This document shows, in pieces, positions 49,886 to 52,381 of a stretch of DNA of 52,381 nt. Position 1 is the first letter of the stretch. Each line of letters begins with the position of its first letter. The stretch comes from an uncultured Eubacteriales bacterium. Lineage in GTDB: Bacteria; Bacillota; Clostridia; Oscillospirales; CAG-272. Both the position numbers and the translations under genes were made by a program. The notes under the pieces were generated by a model. That model had not been told where the DNA came from, did no database searches, and was given only the letters and a program-made list of their open reading frames with translations. The stretch lies in NCBI GenBank assembly GCA_905205065.1, contig CAJLCI010000013.1:1-52381 (forward strand), in the 5' to 3' direction.

Positions 49886-49921
49886 AAAAAAACTCCGAGT
49901 TTATAACTTGGAGTTTTTTTA
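49886..49921. terminator. Terminator after the TM2 pseudogene
   Basis: AAAAAAACTCCGAGT (49886-49900) / ACTTGGAGTTTTTTT (49906-49920), loop TTATA. It is almost identical to the terminator at 48127-48161. From 49922 to 50147 the sequence is AT-rich with no gene seen; it should contain the obgE 3' end signals. Confidence 0.9.
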
Positions 49922-50147
49922 AAATTTTGTTTTTAAAGAATAATAAAAATGCTTTCGGTTTAAATATACCTTATAAATGTAAGAGATAATTTTATTTTAT
50001 ATAAATTAATTTTAGTCAGTGAGAACGTATAACCATTTTATCATCTATATTTTTGGAGCAAATATTATTTTAAAAAACTGTTATATGAAATTGCAAAAGT
50101 ATTAAAGCATTCAATATTTTGATATATGAGGAAATAAGAATTAAGCA

Positions 50148-51428
50148 TTATTTTATAAAATCAAATTCAAAATCGTATATTGAAACCGAATCTCCATCTT
50201 TGCAACCGCTATCTTCTAATTTTTCAATTACTCCGCTTGATTTAAGTACTCTCTGAAAATAACGCAGTGAATCTCGGTCTTCAAAGTTCACTGAACCGAC
50301 AAGTCTCCAAAGCCATTCCGCTTCTACATAAAAGGTGTTTCCCTCACGGCGGATTTCCACGTCATGATTCTCGCGGTCTATAACGTTTTTCTCCGGACAG
50401 TCAACAAATTCTGTTTCGTATACTACGACCGGGGGGAGTGTAAGAAGGCGGCTTTGTACGGTAAGTATCATCTGATTAATATTTTGCTTTGTAGCCGCAG
50501 ATATGAAAATCAACTCTAATTTTTTTTCTGCGGCGTATTCTTTTATACGATCCGCTGTCGTCGGATCGGTTACCGCATCGCATTTATTCGCAATCAATAT
50601 CTGAGGAAGATTTGCGAGCGCCTGGCTGAATTTGCATAGCTCGCAGTTTATTTTTTCAATATCATCTATCGGATCGCGTCCGGTAGTTCCAGAAATGTCT
50701 ATAACATGCAGAAGCATACGGCAGCGTTCGATATGTCTCAGAAAGTCATGTCCGAGGCCGGCACCGTCTGCAGCTCCCTCTATTAGTCCGGGAATATCGG
50801 CAGCCACAAAACCTGGGCCGTCGGGAACGCTGACAACTCCGAGATTAGGGGAGAGCGTAGTAAAATGGTAATCTGCAATTTTGGGACGTGCCGCAGATAT
50901 TACTGAAAGGATAGTAGATTTTCCGACGTTGGGATAACCGATAAGACCAACGTCGGCAATCATTTTAAGTTCTAAAATCACGTTGCGTTCTTCGCCGCGC
51001 AGACCGCTCTTTGCAAATCGGGGAGTTCTGCGTGTAGGTGTTGCAAAATGACGGTTTCCCCAACCTCCGCGGCCGCCTCGGCATAATACAAATCGGTCGC
51101 ATCCTGTCATATCCTTGATTACGAGACCGCTTTCGGCGTCTTTTATAACGGTTCCCGGAGGAACTTTCAGGGTAACATCATTTCCGTTAGCACCGTGGAA
51201 TTTTGCGCCTGAACCGTCACCGCCTTTTTCGGCAGTGAATTTTCGGTGGTGCTTAAAATCAAGAAGCGTATTTGTACCCTCGTCTACAATGATAATTATG
51301 TTCCCGCCATTCCCGCCGTCTCCGCCGTCAGGCCCTCCATGGGATACGTATTTTTCGCGTCGGAAGGATACTGCTCCATTCCCGCCGTCTCCTGCTTTTA
51401 CATGTATTTTAACGTTATCTATGAGCAT
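50148..51428 (-). CDS. obgE: Obg family GTPase (ObgE/CgtA)
   Basis: A 426-residue protein with three domains. The glycine-rich Obg fold comes first (FRREKYVSHGGPDGGDGGNGG). The G domain has GYPNVGKST (G1), a switch I HFTTLSPNLG, DIPGLIEGAADGAGLGHDFLRH (G3) and NKCD (G4). A C-terminal OCT domain includes DVEIRREGNTFYVEAEWLWRLV. It binds the 50S subunit and helps ribosome assembly and stress control; it is essential. A 134-base gap separates it from the upstream ligA gene in the same direction. Confidence 0.97.
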   Translation of the reverse strand: MLIDNVKIHVKAGDGGNGAVSFRREKYVSHGGPDGGDGGNGGNIIIIVDEGTNTLLDFKHHRKFTAEKGGDGSGAKFHGANGNDVTLKVPPGTVIKDAESGLVIKDMTGCDRFVLCRGGRGGWGNRHFATPTRRTPRFAKSGLRGEERNVILELKMIADVGLIGYPNVGKSTILSVISAARPKIADYHFTTLSPNLGVVSVPDGPGFVAADIPGLIEGAADGAGLGHDFLRHIERCRMLLHVIDISGTTGRDPIDDIEKINCELCKFSQALANLPQILIANKCDAVTDPTTADRIKEYAAEKKLELIFISAATKQNINQMILTVQSRLLTLPPVVVYETEFVDCPEKNVIDRENHDVEIRREGNTFYVEAEWLWRLVGSVNFEDRDSLRYFQRVLKSSGVIEKLEDSGCKDGDSVSIYDFEFDFIK

Positions 51429-51562
51429 TTTTTATTATGCCTTTCATATACTTGAATTTTTGCTCGGCTCGAACTGCTCCGGGCAAATTGTTTCGGAATG
51501 ACAGATGAATTTTGCCGTAGTACAGCAACTGTAGCTAATATTATGATATTTCCTCGGTCTCT

Positions 51563-52381
51563 TTATTTTTCGGCCATTTCTATTAGTTCAGCTTCGTCTA
51601 TTATCTTAATTCCGAGCTTCTCTGCTTTATCGAGCTTGCTTCCAGCTTTGTTACCTGCGACGACGAAGTTTGTATTTTTTGAAACTGATGCTGATATTTT
51701 TCCTCCGAGGCTTTTGATAATATCGGAGGCTTCTGTTCTGGAAAGCGACGGGAGAGTACCGGTCAGAACAAAAGTAAGTCCATCAAACACGGAGCCAGAT
51801 TTCGTTATTTTATCAGAGTTTGTCCGGACACCGCAGGCCGACAGCTCGTTTATCAGAAGTTTTGTCTGAGAATGTGAGAAAAAATTTATGATATTGCGGG
51901 CGGTGATGTCACCGATGTCATTAATTTCAGTAAGGGCTTCTTCATCTGCGTCAAACAAATCCGATATATCATCAAATTTTTCGGCAAGCGTCTGCGCAGC
52001 CGCTGTCCCTACCTGTCTGATTCCGAGCGCATAGATAAGTCGGGCTGCTCCCCTGTCTTTTGATTTTTCAATAGCCGATATCAGATTTGCAGCGGACGTT
52101 TTTCCCATTCTTTCAAGCGGTTCAATTTGTTCTGCCCTAAGCTTGTAAATGTCAGATATTCCTTTTATAAGTCCGGCCGAAAGAAGGGTTTTGATTATGC
52201 TCGGCCCCATGCCGTCAATGTTCATCGCGTCGCGGGAAGCGAAATGTATAAGTGTTCGTTCAAGTTGAGCCGGGCATTCTGAATTTGTGCAAACTACTGC
52301 GGCAGTATCAGGCTCTCTGAATACAGGCTCTCCGCATGAAGGACACAACTCAGGCATTTTAAAAGGAACAGACCCTTCCGG
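51563..52381 (-). CDS. ligA: NAD-dependent DNA ligase, C-terminal part
   Basis: 272 codons up to the window edge, of a gene normally about 670 codons. Present are the conserved lead-in PFKMPELCPSCG, the four-cysteine zinc finger (CPSC...CTNSECP), the helix-hairpin-helix repeats (NIDGMGPSIIKTLL, IYALGIRQVGTAAAQTLAEKF, INDIGDITARNIINFF) and a C-terminal BRCT domain (GLTFVLTGTLPSLSRTEASDIIKSLGGKI). The adenylation and OB domains lie beyond the contig. An internal ATG at 52355-52357 is not the true start: the frame continues upstream with EGSVPFK. Confidence 0.95.
   Translation of the reverse strand, partial: PEGSVPFKMPELCPSCGEPVFREPDTAAVVCTNSECPAQLERTLIHFASRDAMNIDGMGPSIIKTLLSAGLIKGISDIYKLRAEQIEPLERMGKTSAANLISAIEKSKDRGAARLIYALGIRQVGTAAAQTLAEKFDDISDLFDADEEALTEINDIGDITARNIINFFSHSQTKLLINELSACGVRTNSDKITKSGSVFDGLTFVLTGTLPSLSRTEASDIIKSLGGKISASVSKNTNFVVAGNKAGSKLDKAEKLGIKIIDEAELIEMAEK

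Overview
The window is a metagenomic contig, most likely from an uncultured anaerobic member of the Clostridia (Oscillospirales/Christensenellales type; family not resolved). Supporting signs are the low-GC, AG-rich Shine-Dalgarno style, sigma-A promoters of the TTGACA-17-TATAAT form, the Firmicutes order holB-ricT-trmN6-rsmI, an FMN riboswitch on an ECF-type ribU, a RelQ-type alarmone synthetase, and oxygen-sensitive [FeFe]-hydrogenase proteins. The first 49 bases are not biological: they are an Illumina TruSeq index adapter left on the contig end.

Layout. 50-4972 (+): tail of an EamA transporter, a serine beta-lactamase-fold hydrolase, yajC, a beta-helix surface protein and a TtcA-like PP-loop protein. 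5052-10313 (-): a topoisomerase A subunit, a HEAT-repeat protein, a sensory-rhodopsin-transducer homologue, a sugar isomerase/epimerase and a membrane protein. 10750-16673 (+): holB, ricT, a small 2[4Fe-4S] ferredoxin, trmN6, rsmI. 16769-20867 (-): an ABC importer of the TrpXYZ type, then murI. 20995-30552: carbohydrate metabolism, with a GH63-like hydrolase, a GH95 alpha-L-fucosidase, a PfkB kinase, a GH36-like alpha-galactosidase and a CmpB-type membrane protein. This suggests use of host or plant fucosylated and galactosylated glycans. 30702-34295: FMN riboswitch and ribU, then an AI-2E-family exporter coupled to relQ.

35074-39795 (-) is the most distinctive functional block. It encodes a thioredoxin-like [2Fe-2S] protein, a PAS-containing sensory (group C) [FeFe]-hydrogenase, a SpoIIE-type PP2C phosphatase overlapping it by 8 bases, and a group B [FeFe]-hydrogenase. 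The likely role is sensing H2 or redox state and passing the signal through dephosphorylation. 40224-43453 (+) holds a zinc-ribbon / TPM / SPFH trio. 43684-46811 has a QueG-like Fe-S protein divergent from a topoisomerase B subunit, the probable partner of the A subunit 37 kb away. After tRNA-Arg(CCG), 47224-49802 is an AT-rich accessory stretch with two decaying genes, a GNAT enzyme, an XRE regulator and a membrane protein. The window ends with obgE and a truncated ligA on the minus strand.

The strongest unexplained structure is a family of at least nine composite intergenic elements between bases 209 and 35053, all in the same orientation whatever the strand of the flanking genes. Each has a conserved leader (TATAAYYAAAAGCGAGATGT), sometimes an internal array of tandem repeats (16-bp units in two copies), and a core with a T-run and usually one or two hairpins. 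I do not recognise it as a named repeat family.
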